12,816 bases of DNA, from positions 1-12,816 of the forward strand of contig CAZGTM010000084.1 of the NCBI GenBank assembly GCA_964528595.1, in the 5' to 3' direction. This document shows positions 1-6,961 of the stretch, piece by piece (the first letter of the stretch is position 1; each line of letters opens with the position of its first letter). Under the pieces are notes generated by a model. It worked only from the letters and a program-made list of their open reading frames with translations. It did no database searches and was not told the DNA's origin. The DNA is from CAYFKJ01 sp964528595. Its GTDB lineage: Bacteria > Pseudomonadota > Alphaproteobacteria > UBA2966. A program made the position numbers and the translations under genes.

Positions 1-1036
1 GATACTGCCACGTGAGCGCGGGTATGCTGGATAGCCCAGCGCGAACACGCTCCTGTGCCAACCTCCCGCCAAAGAGCGGAAAGTCGATCTCACCCCGAAA
101 CGGGCTGGAAGAGGAGAAGGTCGCAATATTTTCGAGGGTTAGGTCACCAATCCCACGCTTGGCACGCATATCGTTTGCGGCATCGATTGCGGCATCGGCG
201 TCCTTGATCCGTCCCATATGCCCGTAGCTTGATGCGAGATAGATCAACGGCAGCTCATTTTCGGGATTGCGCCTGACCGCGCGCTCGAATGTGACCGCGG
301 CGTCATCGAATTGTTCCATGCCGAACTGGGCTCCGCCGAGCGTGATTAGGTAGCTCGGCGGAAGATGCGGATCGAGCCGTATAGCTTCTTCAATGTAAGC
401 GAGGCCTTCTTTGGGCCGTTCGGTCTGGACCAGGGCGCTAGCAAGGCCCGCCAGGGCCACCGCGTCGTTAGCCTCCAGAGCCACGGCCTTTTCCGCCTCT
501 AGCACGGCCTCGTCGGGGAATCCCAGCGATGCGAACATACGTGACTGTAGCACGTGGGCGAGAGGCGTCGGCGCCTTGAGCGCTTCCTCCAAATGTTCGT
601 TCGCCCGGCTCTCGGCGCGGAACGACGGCATGTCCAGGTCGAAGGCCCAGTCGTTCTGATACACGTCCCAATAGACCGAGGCCAACGCGGCGTGGGCTTG
701 GGCGTAATTCGGGTCGAGGTTAATGGCTTCCTCAAAGAAGGGGATCGCCTTGGCAAGAGACTCGGGCGTCAGGAGTTTGTAATGCGCCCAGCCCTCAAGA
801 AAGGCATCGTGGGCCTCGGCGTTGTCCGTGCCGTGGTGGGCTTGATGAACCTCTTCCTCATCTGTCCGTTCGACCGCATGCGCCGCAACGATCTGCCCCC
901 GCCAGAGAGCAATACCAGTTACCATCACAAGCACCGCCAAACCGCCAGCGATAGGCGGCCAGCGTGGTGGCCATTTGGCCGCGACGGCGGCAGCGAGGTT
1001 TGTGGTCAGCCTCTGTTCCACAGCTTCATCGGTCAC
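1..1036 (-). CDS. Membrane-anchored TPR protein, cyclase-derived, 3' end outside window (partial)
   Basis: An uninterrupted minus-strand frame of 345 codons starts at GTG 1036 and leaves the window at base 1. An in-frame TGA lies three codons upstream of the GTG, so this is the first usable start; no strong Shine-Dalgarno is seen. Residues 28-46 form one hydrophobic membrane segment. After a charged linker, residues about 85-290 are tetratricopeptide repeats; the stretch at 91-124 (PESLAKAIPFFEEAINLDPN, then YAQAHAALASVYW) is typical of the C-terminal half of alphaproteobacterial class III adenylate cyclase/TPR proteins. TPRs bind partner proteins, so a cytoplasmic or periplasmic scaffold role is inferred. 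Residues 4-20 (EAVEQRLTTNLAAAVAA) resemble the first strand of the cyclase domain in that family, but the catalytic domain is absent and the metal-binding Asp position seems to be Ala. It is probably not a cyclase. Confidence is high for the gene and TPRs, moderate for the ancestry. Confidence 0.85.
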   Translation of the reverse strand, partial: MTDEAVEQRLTTNLAAAVAAKWPPRWPPIAGGLAVLVMVTGIALWRGQIVAAHAVERTDEEEVHQAHHGTDNAEAHDAFLEGWAHYKLLTPESLAKAIPFFEEAINLDPNYAQAHAALASVYWDVYQNDWAFDLDMPSFRAESRANEHLEEALKAPTPLAHVLQSRMFASLGFPDEAVLEAEKAVALEANDAVALAGLASALVQTERPKEGLAYIEEAIRLDPHLPPSYLITLGGAQFGMEQFDDAAVTFERAVRRNPENELPLIYLASSYGHMGRIKDADAAIDAANDMRAKRGIGDLTLENIATFSSSSPFRGEIDFPLFGGRLAQERVRAGLSSIPALTWQY

Positions 1037-1120
1037 GGGCCATCATCCCAAAACGATATTCCCCAGAGAACTGCCCGACCTGGGTTCAATGATAGCCGAG
1101 GTCGGCACTTCGGGAAATGT

Positions 1121-1135
1121 TGAAACGAGGTTTCA
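1121..1135. promoter_or_regulatory. Perfect inverted repeat, possible operator
   Basis: The 15-base sequence TGAAACGAGGTTTCA is a perfect 6-base inverted repeat around GAG. It lies in the divergent region between the TPR gene (start 1036) and the VOC gene (start 1319), 84 bases upstream of the TPR start. Its half-site TGAAAC resembles the half-sites of LacI-family operators, which usually have a different centre. A minus-strand TATCAT at 1094-1089 lies downstream of it. Whether any protein binds here is unknown, and no regulator gene is adjacent. Confidence 0.25.
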
Positions 1136-1210
1136 GTCATTTGACTGCGCGGGTTTCCTTGCGATGTCCCCTATTGGCTACGAACTGACTTTGAAGAACG
1201 GCCTCAAAAA

Positions 1211-1242
1211 GGTCGGCTTCCGGCCCAAAGCGGAAACCGGTT
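1211..1242. repeat. Degenerate intergenic stem-loop repeat (TCCGCTT/AAGCGGA type)
   Basis: The segment contains TCGGCTT, then CCGGCCCA, then AAGCGGA, which pair in six of seven positions to form a short stem-loop. On the minus strand it reads TTTCCGCTTTGGGCCGGAAG. From memory, this resembles a short sequence found repeatedly between genes in Bradyrhizobium and related alphaproteobacteria, with perfect TCCGCTT/AAGCGGA arms. Only one copy is seen in the window and its left arm has one mismatch. Its function is unknown. Confidence 0.35.
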
Positions 1243-1318
1243 CCGCTATGAAGTAAACTCGCAAATCTCGGAACAGTGACTCGCAGAGGAAATGTGAACA
1301 CAGGAGGCTAGCGCGCCG

Positions 1319-1711
1319 ATGAGCATACTGATCCCCAAAGAAGAGTATCCTCTTACGCCGTACTTCACTGTCAAGAATGCAGACAGACTGATTGCGTTCG
1401 CTTGTGTTGTGTTCGACGCTGTCGTGGTGAAGGAGAACCGTTATGATGATGGAACGGTTCAACACGTCAGACTACGGATCGGGAAATCTCTGTTGATGCT
1501 GAATGAGGCCACGGACACTTTTCCCGTCAATGTTTCTCAGATGCATCTCCGAGTTAATGACGCTGAGGCGGTTTACGCTCATGCTTTGCGCGAGGGGGCG
1601 GTCTCTTTGATGGAGCCGAATGATCGACCGCATGGTGAACGAATGGCGGGGATCAAAGACCCGTGCGACAATGTTTGGTGGATCGCTGCTCCAGTAAATC
1701 AAGCCGAATAA
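1319..1711 (+). CDS. VOC (glyoxalase/bleomycin-resistance fold) family protein
   Basis: This gene encodes 130 residues. ATG 1319 is preceded by a perfect AGGAGG at 1302-1307, 11 bases upstream. The protein has the paired beta-alpha-beta-beta-beta modules of the vicinal oxygen chelate fold in a PhnB-like arrangement. The first module begins TPYFTVKNADRLIAF (13-27) and contains VQHVRLRIGKSLLML (47-61). The second begins MHLRVNDAEAVYAHALREGA (75-94) and ends with GERMAGIKDPCDNVWWIA (106-123), the usual closing motif of these small proteins. Candidate metal ligands are H49, H76 and E107. Family members include glyoxalases, dioxygenases, epimerases and antibiotic-binding proteins, so the substrate cannot be predicted. 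It stands alone, 182 bases before the cyclase gene and in the same direction; co-transcription is possible but not shown. Confidence is high for the fold and low for any reaction. Confidence 0.9.
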   Translation: MSILIPKEEYPLTPYFTVKNADRLIAFACVVFDAVVVKENRYDDGTVQHVRLRIGKSLLMLNEATDTFPVNVSQMHLRVNDAEAVYAHALREGAVSLMEPNDRPHGERMAGIKDPCDNVWWIAAPVNQAE

Positions 1712-1831
1712 GTGGTCTGCTTCTGGCTATTTCTGATATGGGAACGCGGTTCTGGGCACATCGCCCCTCTGACCCAAATCGGAACCTCGACCAGCTATCT
1801 CAATCTCCACATTTCCGACCGTTCGATTTGA

Positions 1832-1837
1832 TATAAA
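1832..1837 (+). promoter_or_regulatory. Possible -10 element upstream of the cyclase gene
   Basis: TATAAA occurs in an A/T-rich stretch 57 bases before the chosen start of the cyclase gene. No convincing TTGACA-like -35 box is found 16-18 bases upstream, so this is only a candidate -10 element. It would give a leader of roughly 50 bases. Confidence 0.25.
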
Positions 1838-1880
1838 GTTCAAGAATGTAATTGCCGAAAGCAATACACCGGTTCAGGGG

Positions 1881-1886
1881 GAGGGG
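1881..1886 (+). promoter_or_regulatory. Ribosome binding site deciding the cyclase start
   Basis: The purine run GAGGGG lies seven bases before ATG 1894. The in-frame TTG at 1852 would add 14 residues (beginning PKAIHRFRGRG) that look unlike protein, because they include this purine-rich site. The ATG is therefore preferred. Confidence 0.6.
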
Positions 1887-1893
1887 GACGGAG

Positions 1894-3855
1894 ATGATTG
1901 CGTTGTCGCAATTTGCCTACGACGAAAATGATTCGGAAACAGTCCGTCTTGAAAAACTCGCAATACTTCTGATTTCCGGCTCGTGCATTGCGGCCGGCTG
2001 TGTTTGGGCGGCGATGTACTTTTTCTTATTTGGATGGGGCCTCGTGACGGCGTTGCCCATTCTGTTTGTCTTGATTGTTTCGTTTTCTCTCTTCGGCTCC
2101 CACATTCGCAAAAACATCCGATTCGCGATCTACACGCAGATCGTATGCATCATCTACATTCCATCGTTCGTTCAGTGGGGCATCGGAGGGCTGTACGATT
2201 CCGGACTGGTCATTACGTGGGCGCTTTGCGGCCCCATCGTTGCCCTTGTGTTTCTGCCCATTAGACAGGCGACTATTTGGTTCTTACTTTATGGAGCGAA
2301 CATTCTCATCACTGTTTTGTTCAACGATTATTTTTCCAGCCAGGGCCTACATGTTGATGAGACGACGCAGCGAACATTTATTCTCTTGAATGTTCTGATT
2401 TCGTCGACCGTCATTTTTGGTTTCGCCGGATATTTCGTCAGTAAAGCGGTAACCGCCGAGCGAACCTTGACAGGCGCCGTCAACGCAATGGGAGAGGGGT
2501 TCGCCTATTTTGACAACAAAGACCGACTAACGATATTCAATCAGAAATTCGCCTCGCTCGCCAAACTGGAGGCAAAAATTGGAATTGGAACCGACTTTGA
2601 AGACATGCTGGTGCGACTGACCGAAGTCGGTTTTGGTGACAATTTCGATGTCCCGACAGAGGAATTCATTGATAGAGGCATGCGATTACATCGTAATCCC
2701 AAAGGGCAATACTCAACCAGTTTTGCTGATGGTACCTGGGTTGTCGTCACCGATACCAAAACCGGTGACGGCGGCTCTGTAATCGCGCTCACGGACGTTA
2801 CCAATCTCAAGCGGGCCGAGAATGAACTGGCGGAAAAAGAGGCGCAGCTTCGGACGGTCTTGGACAATATGCCGGGCGGCGTAAGGTACATCGACCGACA
2901 CAAAAACTACGTTTTCTTCAATTCGCAATACAGCGAGCTCTACGATTTCCCCGATGATCTTTTGAAAGTCGGTGGATCGTACCGGGTCGAAAACGACTAT
3001 CAAGCGCTGCGCGGTGATTTTGGCACGGATGATCCTGACGCGTTTGAGGGCATCGGTGATCTCCCAGCTGAGTTTGAACCTCAAAGTTGGGAACGAACAA
3101 CAGTCCTTGGAAAGACCCTGAAGGTCAACACCGCACCGACCCCCACAGGTGGTATCGTCAACATCGTCACCGACATCACCGAACGCAAGCGAGCTGAAGA
3201 TGAATTGAATAAAGCCAAAGAAGAATTGGAAATCGCCCATCGTCAGGCGAATGACCTTTTGCTGAATGCCATCCCGGAAACTATCGCAGAACGCTTGAAA
3301 AACAATCCGGACCAATTGATCGCTGACCGCCACGCCGATGTATCGATCCTGTTTGCCGACATTGCAGGATTCACCGCCTTATCCGCCAATCAAGACCCTG
3401 CAGAAACCGTCAATACGCTGAATAATTTGTTCAGCGAGTTTGACGACGTTTGCGATGACGCGGGGGTCGAAAAAATACGCACGATCGGTGACGGCTACAT
3501 GGTCGTCGGTGGTGCGCCGCAGCCGCTTGAAAACCACCCTGTCAAAATGATCGAAGTTGCAAAGGAATTAGTCAGTATTGCCCATCGCCACCACATCGAC
3601 ATTCGCATCGGCATCAACAGTGGGGAAGTCGTTGCGGGGATTGTCGGCATCCGGCGATTTCATTACGACGTTTGGGGGGACGCAGTGAACATCGCTGCCC
3701 GAATGGAAACAACTGGCAAGGTCGGAAAAATTCACATTAGTTCCGATTTTGCCGAACGACTGGAAGATAGATTCCCGCTCGAAAAACTTGATCCAATAAA
3801 CATTAAGGGAAGAGGAACCATGCAGACCTGGTTCGTTGAGACAGGCACCAATTGA
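1894..3855 (+). CDS. Membrane-bound PAS-PAS class III adenylate/guanylate cyclase
   Basis: This gene encodes 653 residues from ATG 1894, chosen for its ribosome site. Residues about 20-185 contain six hydrophobic helices (near 20-42, 47-67, 75-94, 103-121, 125-143 and 162-183), a membrane sensor type I do not recognise. Two PAS domains follow: about 195-305 (containing NAMGEGFAYFDNKDRLTIFN) and about 320-430 (containing LDNMPGGVRYIDRHKNYVFF). Each is followed by a charged signalling helix (KRAENELAEKEAQLR; RKRAEDELNKAKEELE). The linker LLLNAIPETIAERLK leads into the catalytic domain (480-650). All key residues of a class III cyclase are present: metal Asp D489 (FADIAGFTAL) and D533 (IRTIGDGYMV), base-selecting K527 and D592 (EKIRT; YDVWGD), and transition-state N599 and R603 (VNIAAR). 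The Lys/Asp pair favours ATP, so cAMP is the likely product, made at the inner membrane under control of the PAS and membrane regions. The gene is more A/T-rich than nrdJ. Its domain order is clear; its stimulus is unknown. Confidence 0.93.
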   Translation: MIALSQFAYDENDSETVRLEKLAILLISGSCIAAGCVWAAMYFFLFGWGLVTALPILFVLIVSFSLFGSHIRKNIRFAIYTQIVCIIYIPSFVQWGIGGLYDSGLVITWALCGPIVALVFLPIRQATIWFLLYGANILITVLFNDYFSSQGLHVDETTQRTFILLNVLISSTVIFGFAGYFVSKAVTAERTLTGAVNAMGEGFAYFDNKDRLTIFNQKFASLAKLEAKIGIGTDFEDMLVRLTEVGFGDNFDVPTEEFIDRGMRLHRNPKGQYSTSFADGTWVVVTDTKTGDGGSVIALTDVTNLKRAENELAEKEAQLRTVLDNMPGGVRYIDRHKNYVFFNSQYSELYDFPDDLLKVGGSYRVENDYQALRGDFGTDDPDAFEGIGDLPAEFEPQSWERTTVLGKTLKVNTAPTPTGGIVNIVTDITERKRAEDELNKAKEELEIAHRQANDLLLNAIPETIAERLKNNPDQLIADRHADVSILFADIAGFTALSANQDPAETVNTLNNLFSEFDDVCDDAGVEKIRTIGDGYMVVGGAPQPLENHPVKMIEVAKELVSIAHRHHIDIRIGINSGEVVAGIVGIRRFHYDVWGDAVNIAARMETTGKVGKIHISSDFAERLEDRFPLEKLDPINIKGRGTMQTWFVETGTN

Positions 3856-4184
3856 CATGTATCGTGTGCGTTGCGAGCAAGCACTCTGTCATGGTGTATC
3901 AAATTAATACTATCGGCGAGTCCGCTCCTGGCTACCCCCGCCGTCGCGACTCGAGCCAAATTTGTTCCGATTAATTCCTCGAAGCAGACCGACTTGATTT
4001 CGAGGTCAGTTTTGCTGGGCAAATCGGACGTGATCCAGCGCCGCTCAAAATGACGGTCTATGACCCCGTGTGGACCTGACTCACGAAGCGATGCGTCTCT
4101 ACTTGAAGGCGAAATCTTCGCCAATCTTGACAACAAAGTTCTGTCACATAAGCGTCGCCAACCTTGTGGTCGTTCGATCCGGCA
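3856..4184. other. Convergent intergenic region, no supported gene
   Basis: These 329 bases separate the ends of the cyclase gene (plus) and the exporter gene (minus). A bulged hairpin, GTGC(G)TTGC with GCAAGCAC at 3866-3884, follows the cyclase stop by 10 bases but has no T-run, so it is at best a weak terminator. A minus-strand frame over 3732-4136 contains a protein-like stretch near 3900-4055 (for example LEIKSVCFEELIGTNLARVA). That frame also overlaps the cyclase gene and matches no family I know. A decayed gene is possible but not supported. Confidence 0.4.
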
Positions 4185-6698
4185 TCAGCCGAACGGCTTC
4201 CACATCAATATCAGCTTTGGCAGCACCGTGAGCGCCGCCAAAAGAGCGATCAACATGGCCGCCCCGGTCAGCACACCGAAATAGATCGTCGGAATGAAGT
4301 TGGACAGCATCAAGATTGAGAAGCCGAAGATGATGGTCAGGGTGGTGTAGAACACCGCCTTGCCGATATTGGAATGGCAAATATGCAGCGTTTCCACGTA
4401 ACTGTTGGTTACGGCGTACTCTTCCCTGAAGCGGTAGATGTAGTGAATGCCATTGTCGACAGCGATGCCGATGGTGATGGCAGCGATGGTGATGGTCATC
4501 ATATCCATGGGGATTTTCGCCCAGCCCATGACCCCCAACACGACGACCGCACCCAACAAATTCGGCAGAATGCCGATGATCGACAAGGTGATCGAGCGGA
4601 ACAACACCAGGAACATGATGCCGATACCAAGCATCACCACGCCGATGGTCTTGATCTGCGAGGCGAACAGGCTCTGCAGCATATTGTTGTAGAGTACCAG
4701 TAGCCCGCTCAGGTTGACATCCTCGATCAGCAGCTTGTAGCTCGCGATTTCCTGGAACCCATGCTCTTTTCCCAGGCCGCGGCGCACTGTCTCCAGCAAC
4801 TCCTTGCGGCGCAGATCCGGTTGCGAATCCAACACCCGCGCCGTCAGCCGAATTTCGTTGTCGGGGATAGAGACATAGGGGTCGATAAGATTCGTTTTTA
4901 CCGAGGCGGGAGCTTTGGTGTAGAGGATGGCCAACTCCATGCCGTCCAACTCCTTCTCAGCAAATTCTTCGGCAACCCGTACCGACGAAGCAAGCGAGAG
5001 CACCTTACCGAATTGGGGCAAACTCTCGAGGTAGTCGTGGGTTTTCTTGATGATCTGGATCTTAGTGGGGGTGAACCATAACTCCGGCTTGGTGCGGCGC
5101 GCTTCCATGTACTCGCGCTCCATCTCGATCTCTTCCTCGGTCATCTCCTTGAGATCTTCCTCGGTCAATTCCTCGATGTCGTCATCGTCGAATTTCACCA
5201 ATATCTCCAAGGGCGTCGTACCGCCGAGCTCTTCATCAATGAGCTTGAGGCCCTGATAAATTTCAGTGCCGTCGTTGAAGTAGTTGATGAAGCTGTTCTC
5301 GACGCGCAGCTGAAATATTCCCGCGACACTCATGGCGGTCAACACGACCGCTAGCGCCATTATCTTGTTGCCTTGGAACTGCGTCAGTCGGGCCAGATAC
5401 GCAGGCAAAAGGAAACGGCTGCGGTCGACTGCGGGTTTGGTTTCAGCTTTCTTCAACACCAACAGCAAACTGGGGAAAAGCAGAAACGAAGTGGCAAACG
5501 TCACCGCCAAACCGGCGCTCATCATCCAGCCGAAATCGATGACCGGCTTGATGTCGCTCACGACCAGAGAGCTAAATCCCATCACCGTGGTCAGCGCCGT
5601 GTAAAAACATGGCTTCACCATCTTGTGGGCGGTGGTTCTGACCAGCGTCAACTGATCGTCATCCGGATAATCTCGATGGAGCTGCAGGTAGCGCACGATC
5701 AAGTGAATGTTCATCGAGATGGTGATGATCAGCATCAGCGCTAGAAAATTGGAGGAGATGACGGTGACCTTCCAACCGATCAATCCGAGGACGCCGATCA
5801 TGATCGATCCTGCGTAAAAGCAGCTGAGAAGGGGCAGCACAACCCAGCGAAATTCTCGGAAAATGACGGTGAGGATAATGATCAGGAAAGCCAGAACGCC
5901 GCCGCCGAAGACCATCAGGTCGTTGCGCACATACGTCACCATGTCGTCGGTAATCATCGGCAATCCGCCGAGGTGCAAAACGCCGTGCTGGCGGTAGGGT
6001 TCGATGATGTTTCGGATGAGGGCAACGTCGATGTGGCGTTGGGCGTTCCTCGTTTCCTTAACCTGATCGTATTCGGCGGTGATGACTTTCAGGCTTCGCG
6101 CTTCATCTGCAGAGAGACCGGTTTGACGTCTTTTCTCCCGCAATTCGTCTCGAGATTTGAGCAGGCGTTTTAACTGTTCGTTTTCGACCAGCCCCAACAA
6201 CAGAGCAGCGGTTCGGCCATCCGCGCTGACGATGAGATCGCGGTATATCGGGCTGCTGACCAGCTCGTCCCTGGCCTTGACCCGATCGATATCGGGTGTC
6301 TCCAGGTTGGGAATGCCGTCCTCCAGGGATTGAATATCTACATCCGAACTTTTGAACAGCGGGGCATCGAGTATCGTGAATACCGTGTCCACGATGGAGA
6401 CTTTCTTGAGCTCTTCACGGAGCTGCTTCATAGGCGCCAACGCCTGGTCCGAGAACAGATCTTTGTGGGGGGTGTACGTTACGACCAGCAAGTCGCTGCT
6501 TGGATATCGCTCGTTAATTTTCCGAAACGCCTTGAGATCCGCGTCGTCTTCCAGCAGCAAGGAGTCGGCCGACGCGTCCAACTTGAAGTCTTTTGTGTGA
6601 TAGCCGAAGAAAACCAGTACTGAGAGCAGTACGACCAGAACCAACTTGGGATTGCGGAGCACCAGGGTGTCATAGGCCCACACGGTACGAGACGTCAT
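4185..6698 (-). CDS. RND superfamily (MMPL-type) exporter
   Basis: This gene encodes 837 residues from ATG 6698, chosen because AGAGGA lies six bases upstream; an in-frame ATG at 6725 would add nine residues and lacks such a site. The protein has the duplicated RND plan: one helix near residue 20, a periplasmic domain (about 36-255), five helices (about 260-415), a helix near 446-463, a second periplasmic domain (about 465-675) and a final five-helix bundle (about 680-830). In the second half GIAVDNGIHYIYRF carries the Asp (D748) expected to relay protons. The equivalent first-half stretch ISMNIHLIVRY has no Asp. Family members move lipids, hopanoids, sterol-like molecules or drugs by proton exchange at the inner membrane; the substrate here is unknown. 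Residues about 504-540 are extremely rich in Asp and Glu (KFDDDDIEELTEEDLKEMTE), an odd insert. No membrane-fusion protein or outer-membrane channel gene is adjacent. Confidence 0.9.
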   Translation of the reverse strand: MTSRTVWAYDTLVLRNPKLVLVVLLSVLVFFGYHTKDFKLDASADSLLLEDDADLKAFRKINERYPSSDLLVVTYTPHKDLFSDQALAPMKQLREELKKVSIVDTVFTILDAPLFKSSDVDIQSLEDGIPNLETPDIDRVKARDELVSSPIYRDLIVSADGRTAALLLGLVENEQLKRLLKSRDELREKRRQTGLSADEARSLKVITAEYDQVKETRNAQRHIDVALIRNIIEPYRQHGVLHLGGLPMITDDMVTYVRNDLMVFGGGVLAFLIIILTVIFREFRWVVLPLLSCFYAGSIMIGVLGLIGWKVTVISSNFLALMLIITISMNIHLIVRYLQLHRDYPDDDQLTLVRTTAHKMVKPCFYTALTTVMGFSSLVVSDIKPVIDFGWMMSAGLAVTFATSFLLFPSLLLVLKKAETKPAVDRSRFLLPAYLARLTQFQGNKIMALAVVLTAMSVAGIFQLRVENSFINYFNDGTEIYQGLKLIDEELGGTTPLEILVKFDDDDIEELTEEDLKEMTEEEIEMEREYMEARRTKPELWFTPTKIQIIKKTHDYLESLPQFGKVLSLASSVRVAEEFAEKELDGMELAILYTKAPASVKTNLIDPYVSIPDNEIRLTARVLDSQPDLRRKELLETVRRGLGKEHGFQEIASYKLLIEDVNLSGLLVLYNNMLQSLFASQIKTIGVVMLGIGIMFLVLFRSITLSIIGILPNLLGAVVVLGVMGWAKIPMDMMTITIAAITIGIAVDNGIHYIYRFREEYAVTNSYVETLHICHSNIGKAVFYTTLTIIFGFSILMLSNFIPTIYFGVLTGAAMLIALLAALTVLPKLILMWKPFG

Positions 6699-6704
6699 GA
6701 AGTT

Positions 6705-6710
6705 TCCTCT
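6705..6710 (-). promoter_or_regulatory. Ribosome binding site deciding the exporter start
   Basis: AGAGGA on the minus strand lies six bases before ATG 6698. The alternative ATG at 6725 has no comparable purine run, so the shorter protein is preferred. Confidence 0.6.
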
Positions 6711-6726
6711 TTGAGCAATTGCCAAA

Positions 6727-6939
6727 TCAGCCGGGGGAACAATTGTAGCGGTCGGGCCTGCGCCAGTCGAAGTGCTTGCCCTCGTGGGTCTCCTTGTTCA
6801 CGAAGCGTTTCGTAAGGTCACTGTCGTTGTGGGCAAAGTCAACCGAATGAGTGTCACCGCCATAGGTTTTGTTGCCGATTACAATAGCCCCAGAGTGCCT
6901 GTTCTCGGAATGCCGGCGCCAATCACAACATTGCGGCAT
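6727..6939 (-). pseudogene. Fragment of a caspase-like (peptidase C14) domain
   Basis: A 70-codon minus-strand frame lies between the DUF2155 gene and the exporter gene. Residues about 18-58 (AIVIGNKTYGGDTHSVDFAH, then NDSDLTKRFVNKETHEGK) resemble the first strand and helix of bacterial caspase-like domains. These typically read VIGNxxY, then a VDFAxNDA motif, then a region like LGxxEGNI. The frame stops shortly afterwards, so the His and Cys of the protease dyad and the rest of the fold are missing. A TAG lies nine bases before the only ATG, no clear ribosome site is present, and that ATG sits inside a hairpin. A truncated remnant is more likely than a working gene, although a short expressed protein cannot be excluded. 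The family assignment is from memory of motifs and is moderately certain. Confidence 0.45.
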
Positions 6940-6940
6940 T
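6909..6940 (-). terminator. Stem-loop downstream of the DUF2155 gene, possible transcript end
   Basis: AATGCCG and CGGCATT form a perfect 7-base stem, with an inner CAAT/ATTG stem around GTTGTG. The structure lies 22 bases beyond the DUF2155 stop codon, at the end of the four-gene unit. No T-run follows, so it is not a standard intrinsic terminator. It could instead protect the 3' end or assist Rho-dependent termination. Confidence 0.3.
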
Positions 6941-6961
6941 GGACTCTATTGCTATCGGAAT

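Noticed and set aside
554..1123. Plus-strand frame of 189 codons opposite the TPR gene
   Set aside because: The minus-strand TPR repeats explain the region; the plus-strand protein is rich in Arg and Gly and has no recognisable domain.
1852..1893. TTG at 1852 as the start of the cyclase gene
   Set aside because: The 14 extra residues are encoded by the purine-rich ribosome site of the ATG at 1894, which is the better start.
2713..3333. Minus-strand frame of 206 codons inside the cyclase gene
   Set aside because: It is antisense to the PAS domains, whose motifs are clear on the plus strand.
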